6,277 nt of DNA from JAABYT01 sp041581935 (GTDB taxonomy: Bacteria > Pseudomonadota > Gammaproteobacteria > HK1), in NCBI GenBank assembly GCA_041581935.1, contig JBFICP010000193.1:1-6277 (forward strand), read 5' to 3'. Below the pieces are notes generated by a model, which was given only the letters and a program-made list of their open reading frames with translations, had not been told where the DNA came from and made no database searches. Position 1 is the first letter of the stretch. Every line of letters starts with the position of its first letter. Position numbers and translations under genes: made by a program. This document shows, piece after piece, positions 5,967-6,277 of this stretch.

Positions 5967-6277
5967 TCAGGCCGGATCGATGCTGCGCGACGCTGCGCGC
6001 ATTTGCCAATCGAGACCCGCGCGATCGAGCGCCGCGGTCAGCCAGCCGATGGCATCGTTTACGGCGGTGGCCGATCCGCGCACCCCGAGCTCGGTCTCGC
6101 GATAGTCCCCGGCCATGTGCGGTAAGCAGGAGAGCTCGACATCCGGGAAGCGTGCGACGAGCTCCTGCATGACGTCGATGACCTGGCCCTCGCTCACGCC
6201 GGGCAGGTTCACGAGTACCTCCACCGGTGCCTCGCCGTGCTGAAGCTCCGGATAGTGATTGTCGAGCACCCAATCCA
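5967..6277 (-). CDS. COG1058 molybdopterin-binding-like ('competence/damage-inducible protein A') protein, C-terminal part
   Basis: The frame is open to the right edge and reads DWVLDNHYPELQHG at the boundary, so the GTG at 6269 is very probably internal and the gene begins outside the window. The pattern WVLDxHY, then a changing stretch ending in FPDVELSCLPHM, then RETELGVRG and a helix DAIGWLTAALDRAGLDW, is what I recognise from the C-terminal end of stand-alone MoaB/CinA-N-like proteins of proteobacteria, which are annotated as competence/damage-inducible protein A. The catalytic MoaB-like domain would lie upstream, outside the window. The cellular function of this subgroup is uncertain; relatives act as nucleotide-sugar-type pyrophosphatases or molybdopterin binders. 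It precedes the methyltransferase by 19 bases on the same strand, suggesting co-transcription. The assignment is by remembered family pattern, not by a search. Confidence 0.75.
   Translation of the reverse strand, partial: DWVLDNHYPELQHGEAPVEVLVNLPGVSEGQVIDVMQELVARFPDVELSCLPHMAGDYRETELGVRGSATAVNDAIGWLTAALDRAGLDWQMRAASRSIDPA

Overview
The window is GC-rich, densely coded DNA from a bacterium. The gene complement points to a high-GC proteobacterium, most likely a gammaproteobacterium, but this is inferred from the gene families because no marker gene is present. I see no rRNA or tRNA gene, CRISPR array, insertion sequence or prophage gene.

There are seven protein genes. At the left edge, a minus-strand gene runs off the window at base 1. 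It encodes the N-terminal part of an exported DUF255/YyaL-type thioredoxin-domain protein with a CHWC active site. Diverging from it is a plus-strand family 2 glycosyltransferase (762-1781) with an added C-terminal domain. The glycosyltransferase converges on a minus-strand serine/threonine protein kinase fused to a C-terminal cyclic-nucleotide-binding domain (1926-3230). The 144 bases between these two stops hold several inverted repeats.

From the right edge, four genes lie in a row on the minus strand. They are the C-terminal end of a COG1058 (CinA/MoaB-like, 'competence/damage-inducible protein A') protein, a Dam-type DNA adenine methyltransferase, a Tat-exported intradiol ring-cleavage dioxygenase, and a delta-9 type membrane fatty acid desaturase. 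The first three are tightly packed: 19 bases separate the first two genes, and the methyltransferase stop overlaps a possible dioxygenase start as ATGA. They look co-transcribed. The desaturase follows after 53 bases with its own good ribosome binding site. A 178-base gap separates it from the kinase.

The genes do not form one recognisable pathway. They look like ordinary chromosomal housekeeping and accessory genes: envelope or lipid modification, DNA methylation, second-messenger-linked phosphorylation and redox. I found no convincing undescribed multi-gene system. The items most worth a second look are the kinase-cNMP fusion with a DFS (not DFG) motif, the exported DUF255 protein, the Tat-exported dioxygenase, and the structured convergent intergenic region.
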